Assembly: GCA_046765875.1 (NCBI GenBank)
Contig: JBKPSJ010000226.1
Span: 1-17,685, forward strand
Direction: 5' to 3'
Origin: DASRHY01 sp046765875
GTDB taxonomy: Bacteria > Actinomycetota > Actinomycetes > Propionibacteriales > Kribbellaceae
DNA length: 17,685 bases
Below the pieces are notes generated by a model. The model did no database searches. It was given only the letters and a program-made list of their open reading frames with translations, and was not told where the DNA came from. A program made the translations under genes and the position numbers. This document shows positions 1-6,513 of this stretch, piece after piece (within the stretch, counting starts at the first letter, position 1; each line of letters begins with the position of its first letter).

Positions 1-1036
1 GGTCGCGGCGTACACCCCCGGCTCGCAGCTCAGGCTGACCACGAACCACTACTGGGACACTGCCACCGACCCGGTGAGGCACCAGTACGTGGACGGCTTC
101 GACTTCCGGTTCGGCCAGGACACCATCAAGGCGCAGCGCCAGGTGCTGGCCGGCTCCGGCCCGGACGCGAACGCGCTGAACTACAGCGACGTCGACGCGA
201 GCCTGCTGCCCGAGGTCAAGGACGAGTCGCAGATCGTCAAGGGCCCGCAGCCGTGCACGAACATGTACACACTCGACACCAGGAAGATCCCGCTGGACAT
301 CCGCAAGATCATCGCGAAGGTCTACCCGTACGACTCGTATCGCAAGGTCGCAGGCCTGACTCCGCTCAACGGCCCGCCGGCCTCGACGATCCTGCCGCCG
401 GCCGTGCCCGGCTTCGAGAAGTACACGCTGCCCGGGCTGACCGGGACCGGCAGGGGTGCCGATGACCCCAAGGTCGCCGGCGAGGCCAAGAAGGAACTGG
501 ACGCGGCGCTACGCAGGCTCGGGAGGTCCCAGTTCGAGCTCAGCTGGTACTTCAAGATCGACGACAAGATCGACACCCAGATCAGCGAGGTCCGCAAGGC
601 GGCCTTCGAGAAGGCCGGCTTCCGGGTCCGGGTGAGGGGTGTGCCGAAGGCCAAGTACCGCACGTTCGTCAACAAACAGGACGCGCCGGTCAACATCGGC
701 AAGACCCCGGCCAACTGGTGCTCGGACTGGCCGAGCGGCTCGAGCTGGTTCCCGGTGTTGTTCAAGTCCGACGCGATCACCAACGGCACCAGTGTCGGCC
801 AGCTCGAGGACAAGAAGCTGGACGCCGAGATCGACAGGATCGCGAACCTGTCGCCGGATCAGCAGCTCGAGGAATGGTCGAAGCTGGACAAGCAGATCCT
901 GCAGCAGTACCTGCCGGCGATCCCGCTGTACTACAGCACGTCCGCGTACCCGGTCGGCAGGAACCTCGGGCACGTCGTCAACGACATGACCCAGGGCATG
1001 CCCGAGTTCACGTCGATCTACCTGAAGCAGCCGTGA
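1..1036 (+). CDS. Oligopeptide/dipeptide ABC transporter substrate-binding protein, 3' part
   Basis: This is the C-terminal part (about 344 residues) of a family 5 extracellular solute-binding protein, which captures peptides or similar solutes outside the membrane and delivers them to the permease. The frame is open from base 2 to the TGA at 1034-1036, so the gene begins upstream of the window; the ATG at 74 is internal. The visible part opens with a segment like the family's NxxYW motif (NHYWDTATDP, followed by VRHQYVDGFDFRF). It also contains the PANWCSDWPSGSSWFP segment typical of actinobacterial peptide-binding lipoproteins and the usual end around NDMTQGMPEFTSIYLKQ. The signal peptide and lipobox are not visible. 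The permease starts 27 nt downstream. The family is confident; the ligand cannot be read from sequence. Confidence 0.93.
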   Translation, partial: VAAYTPGSQLRLTTNHYWDTATDPVRHQYVDGFDFRFGQDTIKAQRQVLAGSGPDANALNYSDVDASLLPEVKDESQIVKGPQPCTNMYTLDTRKIPLDIRKIIAKVYPYDSYRKVAGLTPLNGPPASTILPPAVPGFEKYTLPGLTGTGRGADDPKVAGEAKKELDAALRRLGRSQFELSWYFKIDDKIDTQISEVRKAAFEKAGFRVRVRGVPKAKYRTFVNKQDAPVNIGKTPANWCSDWPSGSSWFPVLFKSDAITNGTSVGQLEDKKLDAEIDRIANLSPDQQLEEWSKLDKQILQQYLPAIPLYYSTSAYPVGRNLGHVVNDMTQGMPEFTSIYLKQP

Positions 1037-1063
1037 CATTCGCTCCGATCTAGGGGGACCGCG

Positions 1064-2056
1064 GTGCTGTTCTTCGTGGGCCGGCGCGCCGTCAGCGCGG
1101 TGAGCGTGGTGTTCGCGACCCTGCTCACGACGTTCGCCCTGTTCTTCATCGCGCCGACGGATCCGGCCGGGGCGATCTGCGGAGAGCGCAACTGCACGCC
1201 GCAGCGGTATGAGGAGATCGAGCAGAACCTCCACCTGGACGAACCCAAGGTCGAGCAGTTCGGCAGTTACATCAAAGGCATCGTCGCCGGCCGGACCTTC
1301 GAGACCTCCGGCGTCGTGCAGGAGTGCGACGCTCCCTGTCTCGGCTTCTCGTTCAAGGACGATCGGCCGGTGCTGGACGTGCTCAAGAGCCATGTCCCGG
1401 TCACGGTCTCGCTGATCCTCGGGTACTCCGTCATCGTGCTGACCGTCGGCGTCTTCGTGGGTTCGATGGCGGCGAGGAGACGCGGGACCGCGGGCGACCG
1501 GGCACTGATGAGCAGCACGCTGGTGCTGAGTTCGGTGCCGTACTACATCGTGGCGCTGATGGCCGCGCTGTATCTCACGATCTTCTACCAGGTACTTCCC
1601 CGCGGCGGCTGGACACCACCGTCGGAGAGCCCCGGCAAGTGGGCGCTCGGACTGCTCACGCCGTGGCTGGTCCTCGGCCTGTACAGCTGCACACAGTACG
1701 CACGGTTCTCCCGCGGCTCGATGGTCGAAACGCTGAACGAGGACTACATCCGTACCGCCCGTGCGAAGGGCGTGTCCGACCGCTCGATCACGTACAAGCA
1801 CGCGATGCGCGCGGCGCTGATCCCGGTCGTGACGATCTTCGGCCTGGACGTCGCCGGCGTGCTGGCCGGTGCGATCTTCACTGAACGGGTCTTCGACCTG
1901 CCGGGTATGGGCAACCTGGTGCTGGACAGTCTGGCGAACTACGACCTGCCCGTGATCATGGGGACGGTGCTGGTCTCCTCGGTCATCATCGTTCTGATGA
2001 ACTTCGTAGTGGACATCACCTACAGCATCATCGACCCGCGCGTCAGGCTCAGATGA
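1064..2056 (+). CDS. Peptide ABC transporter permease, DppB/OppB type
   Basis: This 330-residue inner-membrane permease is one of the two channel subunits of a peptide-type ABC importer. It starts with GTG at 1064, preceded by AGGGGG at 1052-1057 with ideal 6-nt spacing. The first membrane segment lies at about residues 9-30. A long extracytoplasmic loop follows, and the remaining membrane segments begin near residue 112. The coupling-helix (EAA-type) segment EDYIRTARAKGVSDRSITYK followed by HAMRAALIP is intact, and the end SIIDPRVRLR is standard for DppB. The outer loop carries four cysteines (39, 44, 88, 92) that could form disulfides. The stop overlaps the next ATPase start by ATGA (2053-2056), so the two are translationally coupled. 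A second, DppC-type permease must be encoded elsewhere, most likely upstream of the binding protein. Confidence 0.95.
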   Translation: MLFFVGRRAVSAVSVVFATLLTTFALFFIAPTDPAGAICGERNCTPQRYEEIEQNLHLDEPKVEQFGSYIKGIVAGRTFETSGVVQECDAPCLGFSFKDDRPVLDVLKSHVPVTVSLILGYSVIVLTVGVFVGSMAARRRGTAGDRALMSSTLVLSSVPYYIVALMAALYLTIFYQVLPRGGWTPPSESPGKWALGLLTPWLVLGLYSCTQYARFSRGSMVETLNEDYIRTARAKGVSDRSITYKHAMRAALIPVVTIFGLDVAGVLAGAIFTERVFDLPGMGNLVLDSLANYDLPVIMGTVLVSSVIIVLMNFVVDITYSIIDPRVRLR

Positions 2057-3105
2057 CGGCCGAGTCGGACCAGCGGGAACCCTTCCTCGTGGTCGAGAAC
2101 CTGACCGTCCAGTTCCCGACCGCCGACGGCATCGTCCACGCGGTCAACGGGCTCAGCTACGCCGTTCCGCTCGGCCGGACGCTGGCGATCGTCGGCGAGT
2201 CCGGGTCGGGCAAGTCGGTGTCGAGCATGGCGGTGCTCGGCCTGCACGACCGCAAGCGGACAAGGATCTCCGGGTCGATCCGGCTGGGCGGCGACGAGCT
2301 CATCGGGTTGCCGGACAGCGAGTTGCGCCGGATCCGTGGCGGCACCGTCGCGATGGTGTTCCAGGATCCGCAGTCGTCGCTCCATCCGCTGTACACGATC
2401 GGCTCGCAGATCACCGAGGCGTACCGGGTCCACACCAAGGTCGGCAGGGAAACCGCGAAGAAGCGCGCGATCGAGTTGCTGGACCTCGTCGGCATCCCGA
2501 ACCCGCGGCGCCGGTTCGACCAGTACCCGCACGAGTTCTCCGGCGGCATGCGTCAGCGCGCGATGATCGCGATGTCGCTGGTCAACGACCCCAAGCTGCT
2601 GATCGCCGACGAGCCGACGACCGCGCTCGACGTCACGGTCCAGGCCCAGATCCTGGACCTGCTCAACCAACTGCAGAAGGAGTTCGGCTCCGCGATCGTG
2701 CTGATCACCCACGACCTTGCAGTCGTCGCCGAGATGGCCGACGACGTCCTGGTCATGTATGCGGGCCGCTGTGTCGAGTACGGCAGCGTGCGGGACGTGC
2801 TGGCCCAGCCCCGAATGCCGTACACGTGGGGTCTGCTGGAGTCGGTCCCGAGCGTCTCGGTAGCGTCCTCAGGGAACGAGCAGCTGCGCCCGATCATGGG
2901 CCTTCCGCCCAGCCTGCTGGCGCTGCCGGAGGGCTGCTCGTTCCACCCGCGCTGCCCGTACGTCGGCCGGGTGAAGGGCGAGCGATGTCTCCACCAGTTG
3001 CCCGAGCTGCTACCGGCCGGCGGGGCCGGCGATCACACGTCCCGCTGCCACCTCACCGACCCGGCCGGCATCTACGCCGCCGAGGTCGAGCCGAGGCTCG
3101 GATGA
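2053..3105 (+). CDS. Peptide ABC transporter ATP-binding protein, DppD/OppD type
   Basis: This 350-residue cytoplasmic ATPase powers the peptide importer. Walker A is GESGSGKS (48-55), the signature FSGGMRQR (162-169), Walker B with catalytic Glu LLIADEP (182-188), and the switch His lies in ITHDLAVV. The C-terminal oligopeptide-transporter extension ends with four cysteines at 295, 301, 312 and 332. This pattern is conserved in DppD/OppD proteins, and a cluster-binding role has been described for a mycobacterial OppD. The start is the ATG at 2053, inside the permease stop. The stop in turn overlaps the next gene by ATGA at 3102-3105, so three genes form a coupled chain. Length and motif order are normal for the family, and I see nothing broken. 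Confidence 0.96.
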   Translation: MTAESDQREPFLVVENLTVQFPTADGIVHAVNGLSYAVPLGRTLAIVGESGSGKSVSSMAVLGLHDRKRTRISGSIRLGGDELIGLPDSELRRIRGGTVAMVFQDPQSSLHPLYTIGSQITEAYRVHTKVGRETAKKRAIELLDLVGIPNPRRRFDQYPHEFSGGMRQRAMIAMSLVNDPKLLIADEPTTALDVTVQAQILDLLNQLQKEFGSAIVLITHDLAVVAEMADDVLVMYAGRCVEYGSVRDVLAQPRMPYTWGLLESVPSVSVASSGNEQLRPIMGLPPSLLALPEGCSFHPRCPYVGRVKGERCLHQLPELLPAGGAGDHTSRCHLTDPAGIYAAEVEPRLG

Positions 3106-4118
3106 CCTCGCTGCTGTCGGTCCGCGACCTCACGGTGCACTTCCCGATCAGGGAGGCCGCGGGTATGTCGAGGCACCGCCGGGTGGTGCGCGCCGTCGAC
3201 GGGGTCGGCTTCGACCTACCGGCCGGACGGAGCCTCGGGCTGGTCGGCGAGTCGGGCTGCGGCAAGTCGACCACCGGGCGCGCGATCGTACGGCTGCTGC
3301 AGCCGACATCGGGCCAGATCCTGTTCAACGGCACCGACCTGGCCAGGCTCACCGAGAAGGAGATGCGGCCGTTCCGCCGCGAGCTACAGATCGTCTTCCA
3401 GGATCCGTACGGCTCGCTCAACCCGCGTCAGACCGTCGGCACGATCGTCGCCACGCCGCTCCGCGTGCACAACCTGGTTCGGAAGGACATGGAGAAGGAC
3501 CGCGTCTCCGAACTGCTCGAACGGGTCGGCCTGAACCCCGAGCACCACAACCGGTACCCGCACGAGTTCTCCGGTGGTCAGCGGCAGCGGATCGGCATCG
3601 CCCGGGCGCTCGCGGTGGAGCCGCGGGTAATCATCGCGGACGAGCCGGTCTCGGCGCTCGACGTGTCGATCCGGGCGCAGGTGATGAACCTGATGGACAA
3701 CCTGCGCAAGGACCTCGGCATCTCGTTCATCTTCATCGCCCACGACCTCGGCGTGGTCCGGCACTTCTGCGACCGGGTCGCGGTGATGTACCTGGGCAAG
3801 ATCGTCGAGCAGGGGACTCGGGACCAGATCTACAACGCGCCGCAGCACCCGTACACGCAGGCGCTGCTGTCGGCGGCGCCGCACCTGGGTGTCGTACGCG
3901 GAGTGCCGCCGAAGGAGCGGATCCGCCTGGTCGGCGACGTACCGAGCCCGATCGACCCGCCGAGCGGTTGCCGGTTCCGTACTAGGTGCTGGAAGACACA
4001 GGACATCTGCTCGACCGCCGAGCCGCCGCTGGAACCCAAGCCCGGCTCGACCGCGGGACACGCCGCGGCCTGCCACTTCGCCGAGCCCCGCGAACACCTC
4101 ACCGCCGACTCATCCTGA
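3102..4118 (+). CDS. Peptide ABC transporter ATP-binding protein, DppF/OppF type
   Basis: This 338-residue ATPase is the partner of the preceding DppD-type subunit. I chose the ATG at 3102 because it makes the ATGA overlap with the upstream stop and because homology begins at MTSLLSVRDLTVHF. The frame is open back to 2826, but that part is antisense-like read-through of the upstream gene in another frame. Walker A is GESGCGKST (49-57), followed by the Q-loop VFQDPYGSLNP, signature FSGGQRQRIGIARAL, Walker B VIIADEP and switch region FIAHDLGVVRH. The C-terminal oligopeptide-transporter domain has cysteines at 290, 296, 303 and 324. It is the last gene of the operon; 21 nt later begins the terminator hairpin shared with the convergent gene. 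Confidence 0.96.
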   Translation: MTSLLSVRDLTVHFPIREAAGMSRHRRVVRAVDGVGFDLPAGRSLGLVGESGCGKSTTGRAIVRLLQPTSGQILFNGTDLARLTEKEMRPFRRELQIVFQDPYGSLNPRQTVGTIVATPLRVHNLVRKDMEKDRVSELLERVGLNPEHHNRYPHEFSGGQRQRIGIARALAVEPRVIIADEPVSALDVSIRAQVMNLMDNLRKDLGISFIFIAHDLGVVRHFCDRVAVMYLGKIVEQGTRDQIYNAPQHPYTQALLSAAPHLGVVRGVPPKERIRLVGDVPSPIDPPSGCRFRTRCWKTQDICSTAEPPLEPKPGSTAGHAAACHFAEPREHLTADSS

Positions 4119-4139
4119 CCGCCTCTGCCACCCCGTTCG

Positions 4140-4181
4140 TCGGACGCATCTGGTCACGCCGCCTTGACCAGACGCGTCCGA
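4140..4181. terminator. Bidirectional hairpin terminator between convergent genes
   Basis: Arms 4140-4156 (TCGGACGCATCTGGTCA) and 4165-4181 are complementary over 17 bp with an 8-nt loop. The only imperfection is A4148 opposite C4173 in the plus-strand RNA. In the minus-strand RNA the same position is a tolerated U-G wobble, so that stem is continuous. No U-tract follows on either side, as is common for actinobacterial terminators. It lies 21 nt after the dppF-type stop and 12 nt beyond the stop of the convergent winged-helix gene, so it can end both transcripts. Confidence 0.85.
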
Positions 4182-4193
4182 TGAACGCGATGG

Positions 4194-5285
4194 CTAGGTG
4201 GGGTCAGCCAGGCGCACGTCGGGGTCGGGGTTGTTGGGGGAGATGAAGGTCAGCAGGCGGCGGCCTTCTTCGGTGAGGTCGGACTCCTCGGCACCGGTGA
4301 GCTTGCGGAACGGTGTCACCTCGACGGTGTGGTCGGTACGGCGCCAAGTGCCCTGGAACATGCCGTCGACGAGGATCGTGCCGGCGGTGGCACCGTTGCC
4401 CGGAGGTAATGGAACACGCCGGTTGCCGGGAATGATCCGGGACCGGTCCGCGTGTGACAGCAGGACGTTGTCGTACTCGGGTAGGTACCGCACCGGCGCC
4501 GGTGTGTCCGGGTCGACCAGTTCGCCGTCCGGTACGTCGTACAGCTCGTTGCCGTCGGCATCGGTATAGACGCGCAACGGCAGTTGAGAGACGACCTCGC
4601 GGAGCTTGGTGAGGCCGGACCACGCCTGCACGTCCAGCACCGATGCGGGTCCGTACGCGCGCAGGTAGCGCAGCACAACCTCACCGATGGGCGGATCCGG
4701 ATGCAGGGTCCCGCCGAGCCAGCTCTCCAGGTCGCCGTACGCGGCCGGGCCGTTCGAGCCCCACACCCCGCGCGGCGTGACCTGAACGGTCGGCGACAGG
4801 TATCCGACGGCGAACGACATCGCATCGTCGTCCCACTCCGGCCATCGCGCGGCGAGCAGCGTGCGTAGCTCGGACCGGGTTCGCGGCGACTCGACGAGCC
4901 ACTGCCGGCCGGCCGTGACCACGGCGTCCACGTCGACACCGGACAACTGCCGGCCGAAGTGACCGGTCAGGCCGCCGAACATCACCGGACGGACGATCGG
5001 CCGTAACAGGAACGCGTCCCCGGCGGTGACCAGGTGGATGGTGCCGCGCATCAGGTGCACCCGGGCGACCGCGCGGTCGGTCATCAACCCGGCGAGTTCG
5101 GTGGCGTCGAAGTCGGTCAGCCGGTCCCAGAGCCCGACGTACGACGACAGCGGCGCCTGCGCCTGCAGTCCGACCAGGTGCTCGATCATTCCGGTCGCGG
5201 GCATCGTCGTGCGGCGCAGCAGGTACTGCCGCCCGAGCAGCGTGCGGTTGAGCGCACGCTGCCCGAGCGTTGGGGCCTGGGTCAT
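4194..5285 (-). CDS. Winged-helix DNA-binding protein of the AlkZ/YcaQ (HTH_42) superfamily; possible DNA glycosylase
   Basis: This 363-residue protein belongs to the family usually annotated as winged helix DNA-binding domain-containing protein (HTH_42). Established members include Streptomyces AlkZ, which excises azinomycin-type interstrand crosslinks, and E. coli YcaQ. Near the N-terminus, GLQAQAP places Gln41-Ala-Gln43 where AlkZ carries its catalytic Gln-x-Gln motif (YcaQ has Gln-x-Asp). Other family landmarks are RVHLMRGTIHLVTAGDAFLLRP (about 75-96), the tandem winged-helix stretch near IGEVVLRYLRAYGPASVLDV, and the C-terminal LPEYDNVLLSHADRSRI segment. The ATG at 5285 overlaps the upstream epoxide hydrolase stop by ATGA, so the two proteins are probably co-produced. 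Family membership is confident. Glycosylase activity and the lesion recognised are inferred. Confidence 0.88.
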   Translation of the reverse strand: MTQAPTLGQRALNRTLLGRQYLLRRTTMPATGMIEHLVGLQAQAPLSSYVGLWDRLTDFDATELAGLMTDRAVARVHLMRGTIHLVTAGDAFLLRPIVRPVMFGGLTGHFGRQLSGVDVDAVVTAGRQWLVESPRTRSELRTLLAARWPEWDDDAMSFAVGYLSPTVQVTPRGVWGSNGPAAYGDLESWLGGTLHPDPPIGEVVLRYLRAYGPASVLDVQAWSGLTKLREVVSQLPLRVYTDADGNELYDVPDGELVDPDTPAPVRYLPEYDNVLLSHADRSRIIPGNRRVPLPPGNGATAGTILVDGMFQGTWRRTDHTVEVTPFRKLTGAEESDLTEEGRRLLTFISPNNPDPDVRLADPT

Positions 5286-6451
5286 GACCGCAGGGTACGG
5301 AAGAAGGTGCGCACGTCCCCGACCAGCAGGTCGCCCGCCTCCATCGCGGCGAAGTGCCCGCCCTCGGCGAAGTCGGACCAGTGCGCGACCTTCTGGTCGG
5401 GATCCATGAACCGGCGCATCACCGGGTTGCTGTTGAATACCGCCCAGCCGCTCGGTACCGAGGACGGCGCGATCCAGTCGAGGTTCGAGTGCCCGGCCTC
5501 GTACAGGAACCGGGCGGCCGTCGCACCGCTGCGGGTGAACCAGTACACACTGATCGTGGTCAGCAGCTGGTCGCGGTCGACCGAGTCCCGCGCGGACAAG
5601 GCCGGGTTGGTCCAGGTCTGGTACTTCTCCGCGATCCAGGCGAGCTGGCCGACCGGTGAATCGGTCAGCGCGGCGGCGATCGTTGCCGGCCGGTGCGACT
5701 GCAGGTCCAGGTAGCCGCGCTCGGCCTTCCAGGCGGTCCGGGCCCGCTCGACGACCGCCAGTTCGTCCTCGGTCAGGTGGCCGGGAATCGGGAACTGTTC
5801 GCCGGCCAGTCCGAGCGAACCGGGGTCGCTGTTGACATGCGTACCGATCAGCCGGTCCGGATAGAGCGCACCGAGCCGGCCGGTGACGCCCGCGCCGATG
5901 TCACCACCCTGTGCGCCGAACCGCTCGTACCCGAGCCGGGTCATCAGCTCGGCGAACGCCGCAGTGGTCCGGCCGACCTCCCAGCCGGGCGAGCTCAGCG
6001 GCATGGAGAAGCCGAACCCGGGCAGCGACGGTACGACGACGTGGAACGCGTCGGCCGGGTCGCCGCCGTGCGAGCGTGGGTCGGACAGCGGGCCGAGCAG
6101 GTGCAGGAATTCGACGACCGAGCTCGGGTAGCCGTGCGTGAGCAGCAACGGAACGGCGTCCGGCTCGGGCGAGCGGACGTGGAAGAAGTGGATGGTCTGG
6201 CCGTCGATCTCGGTCAGGAACTGCGGGTACTCGTTCAGCGCGGCTTCGGCGGCGCGCCAGTCGTACCCCGTCCGCCAGTAGTCGGCCAGCTCGCGCAGGT
6301 ATACGGGCGGGACGCCGCGGTCCCAGTCGTTGTCGGTGTCGCCGGGTACGGTTTCGGCCCAGCGGGTCTCAGCCAGCCGGCGGTGCAGATCGTCCAGGTC
6401 GGCCTGCGGGATGTCGATGCGGAACGGTCGGATCTCCGGTGTGTTCGTCAT
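5282..6451 (-). CDS. Epoxide hydrolase, EHN-domain alpha/beta hydrolase
   Basis: This 389-residue protein has an N-terminal epoxide hydrolase domain (about 5-112, RPFRIDIPQADLDDLHRRL to the HGYP turn) and an alpha/beta hydrolase core. The oxyanion motif HGYP is at 106-109, the nucleophile Asp184 is in GGDIGA, and the catalytic His366 is in EGGHFAAME. A likely lid tyrosine is Y317 in RFLYEAGH. The family adds water to epoxides through an ester intermediate on the nucleophilic Asp. The acid that normally assists the histidine appears to be Asn342 (segment VFNSNPVMRRF), which is unusual. I chose the ATG at 6451, where homology begins; an in-frame ATG at 6532 would read through the operator and into the divergent gene. 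No good Shine-Dalgarno precedes it. It heads a two-gene operon with the AlkZ-like gene, and the WYL regulator is divergent. Confidence 0.93.
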   Translation of the reverse strand: MTNTPEIRPFRIDIPQADLDDLHRRLAETRWAETVPGDTDNDWDRGVPPVYLRELADYWRTGYDWRAAEAALNEYPQFLTEIDGQTIHFFHVRSPEPDAVPLLLTHGYPSSVVEFLHLLGPLSDPRSHGGDPADAFHVVVPSLPGFGFSMPLSSPGWEVGRTTAAFAELMTRLGYERFGAQGGDIGAGVTGRLGALYPDRLIGTHVNSDPGSLGLAGEQFPIPGHLTEDELAVVERARTAWKAERGYLDLQSHRPATIAAALTDSPVGQLAWIAEKYQTWTNPALSARDSVDRDQLLTTISVYWFTRSGATAARFLYEAGHSNLDWIAPSSVPSGWAVFNSNPVMRRFMDPDQKVAHWSDFAEGGHFAAMEAGDLLVGDVRTFFRTLRS

Positions 6452-6466
6452 ACCAATAAGGATGGA

Positions 6467-6499
6467 AGCAATTGCGGAAGAGATCGTTCCGCAATTGCT
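6467..6499. promoter_or_regulatory. Perfect 13-bp inverted repeat, probable operator of the WYL regulator
   Basis: Arms AGCAATTGCGGAA (6467-6479) and TTCCGCAATTGCT (6487-6499) are exact inverted repeats around a 7-nt spacer (6480-6486). Each arm also contains the 8-bp palindrome GCAATTGC, and the two copies are 24 bp centre to centre. The site is AT-rich in a GC-rich genome and fills the middle of the 62-bp gap between the divergent epoxide hydrolase and WYL regulator genes. It is therefore well placed to control both promoters. A dimeric HTH regulator is the obvious reader; binding by the adjacent protein is inferred. Confidence 0.8.
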
Positions 6500-6501
6500 G
6501 A

Positions 6502-6507
6502 GATGAT
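6502..6507 (+). promoter_or_regulatory. Possible -10 element for a leaderless transcript of the WYL regulator
   Basis: GATGAT (6502-6507) matches the actinobacterial -10 consensus at four of six positions and ends exactly 6 nt before the ATG at 6514. Transcription could therefore start at the initiation codon itself. This fits the lack of a usable Shine-Dalgarno: GAGGA at 6509-6513 touches the ATG with no spacing. No convincing -35 is visible. The right arm of the inverted repeat ends 2 nt upstream, consistent with repression. Confidence 0.4.
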
Positions 6508-6513
6508 CGAGGA

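Noticed and set aside
509..1801. 430-residue minus-strand open frame
   Set aside because: It lies opposite the binding protein and permease, is rich in Arg/Asp/His with no domain pattern, and is typical of antisense shadows in high-GC DNA.
2826..3101. Upstream extension of the DppF-type ATPase
   Set aside because: It reads the end of the DppD-type gene in another frame, is low-complexity, and the ATGA-coupled ATG at 3102 is where homology starts.
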